From contig LFLF01000025.1 of assembly GCA_001184395.1 (NCBI GenBank), positions 1-35,550 on the forward strand: a stretch of DNA of 35,550 nucleotides. Reading direction: 5' to 3'. The notes under the pieces are model-generated. The model saw nothing but the letters and a program-made list of their open reading frames with translations, was not told where the DNA came from and ran no database searches. Position numbers and translations under genes: made by a program. Origin of the DNA: Candidatus Paraburkholderia calva (GTDB taxonomy: Bacteria; Pseudomonadota; Gammaproteobacteria; Burkholderiales; Burkholderiaceae). Below, in pieces: positions 35,379 to 35,550 of this stretch. Position 1 is the stretch's first letter; each line of letters starts with the position of its first letter.

Positions 35379-35550
35379 GGCAACGCTGAACCAGCCGTTG
35401 TATTCATCGATTCAGGCGCAAACAGCAGCAGATTCATCGTGAGTGAGGCTTTGCGCCTGGATTTCCGGTCCACCAGGGTGTTGCGCCTGGGCCTGCGGCC
35501 CGCTTTCCCCCATTACGGGCGAACCTGTGCCATCAATCGCTTGCGCGAAA
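35379..35550 (+). repeat. Outward-facing inverted repeat, right copy (probable IS end)
   Basis: 35379-35504 is the inverted counterpart of 1-127. From 35505 to the window end no match is possible because the left copy is cut off by the window edge. In one frame it reads SEALRLDFRSTRVLRLGLRP, then AFPHYGRTCAINRLRE, and stays open to the last base, so a gene probably continues outside. It interrupts the autotransporter gene. Confidence 0.65.

Overview
The window reads as DNA of a Burkholderia-type betaproteobacterium (Burkholderia, Caballeronia or Paraburkholderia sensu lato). The basis is high G+C codon use, an acetoin dehydrogenase (aco) cluster, a group-typical RpoD, and a parA-parB-rep block like that of secondary chromosomes or megaplasmids of this group. 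The dominant impression is genome decay. About two thirds of the recognisable genes carry single-base frameshifts, in-frame stops, lost start codons, replaced active-site residues or internal deletions. Intact genes sit among them: vapC, a GST, an enoyl-CoA hydratase, a NUDIX hydrolase, a DeoR regulator, acoB, rpoD, rep, parB and parA. Decay on this scale with preserved replication, partition and sigma-factor genes suggests a host-restricted symbiont, for example the Candidatus Burkholderia/Caballeronia leaf-nodule type. That placement is inference. Sequencing error alone does not explain the large deletions, the gene fusions, the internal inversion or the motif substitutions.

Layout. 1-127 and 35379-35504 are inverted copies of one repeat facing outward, probably ends of an insertion sequence. 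0.28-0.92 kb: vapBC (antitoxin frameshifted, toxin intact). 1.0-2.4 kb: two lipoprotein genes, one broken by an exact 406-bp inversion. 2.6-4.2 kb: a PQQ-type sugar dehydrogenase and its cytochrome c, both frameshifted. 4.38-6.1 kb: a dead hipBA module with operators. 6.1-6.9 kb: mostly empty, with a DnaA-box cluster. 7.0-8.5 kb: GST and an enoyl-CoA/methylglutaconyl-CoA hydratase. 8.8-11.1 kb: the molybdate transporter modABC, all three genes broken. 11.1-12.6 kb: NUDIX hydrolase and DeoR regulator. 12.7-14.3 kb: envelope-gene remnants. 14.35-19.5 kb: lipoate ligase, acoC, acoB, acoA, acoX' and acoR', with a deletion that removed most of acoR and the start of acoX. 19.8-24.3 kb: decayed small genes, an SDR, a second GST, a candidate sRNA and several terminators.

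24.3-32.0 kb is the replicon core, all on the minus strand: truncated recombinase, parA, parB, rep, rpoD. Its non-coding parts look regulatory: a hairpin with a U-tract just before parA, an AT-rich segment with tandem repeats between parB and rep, a candidate antisense RNA opposite the rep leader, and a dif-like site beside the recombinase. 32.1-34.3 kb: mntH fused by deletion to the second half of a dienelactone hydrolase/SnoaL-type protein. 34.4-35.4 kb: a decayed autotransporter passenger cut by the right-hand repeat.

Read together, acetoin use, molybdate uptake, sugar oxidation and manganese uptake have been lost or are failing here, while the machinery that keeps the replicon itself is conserved.
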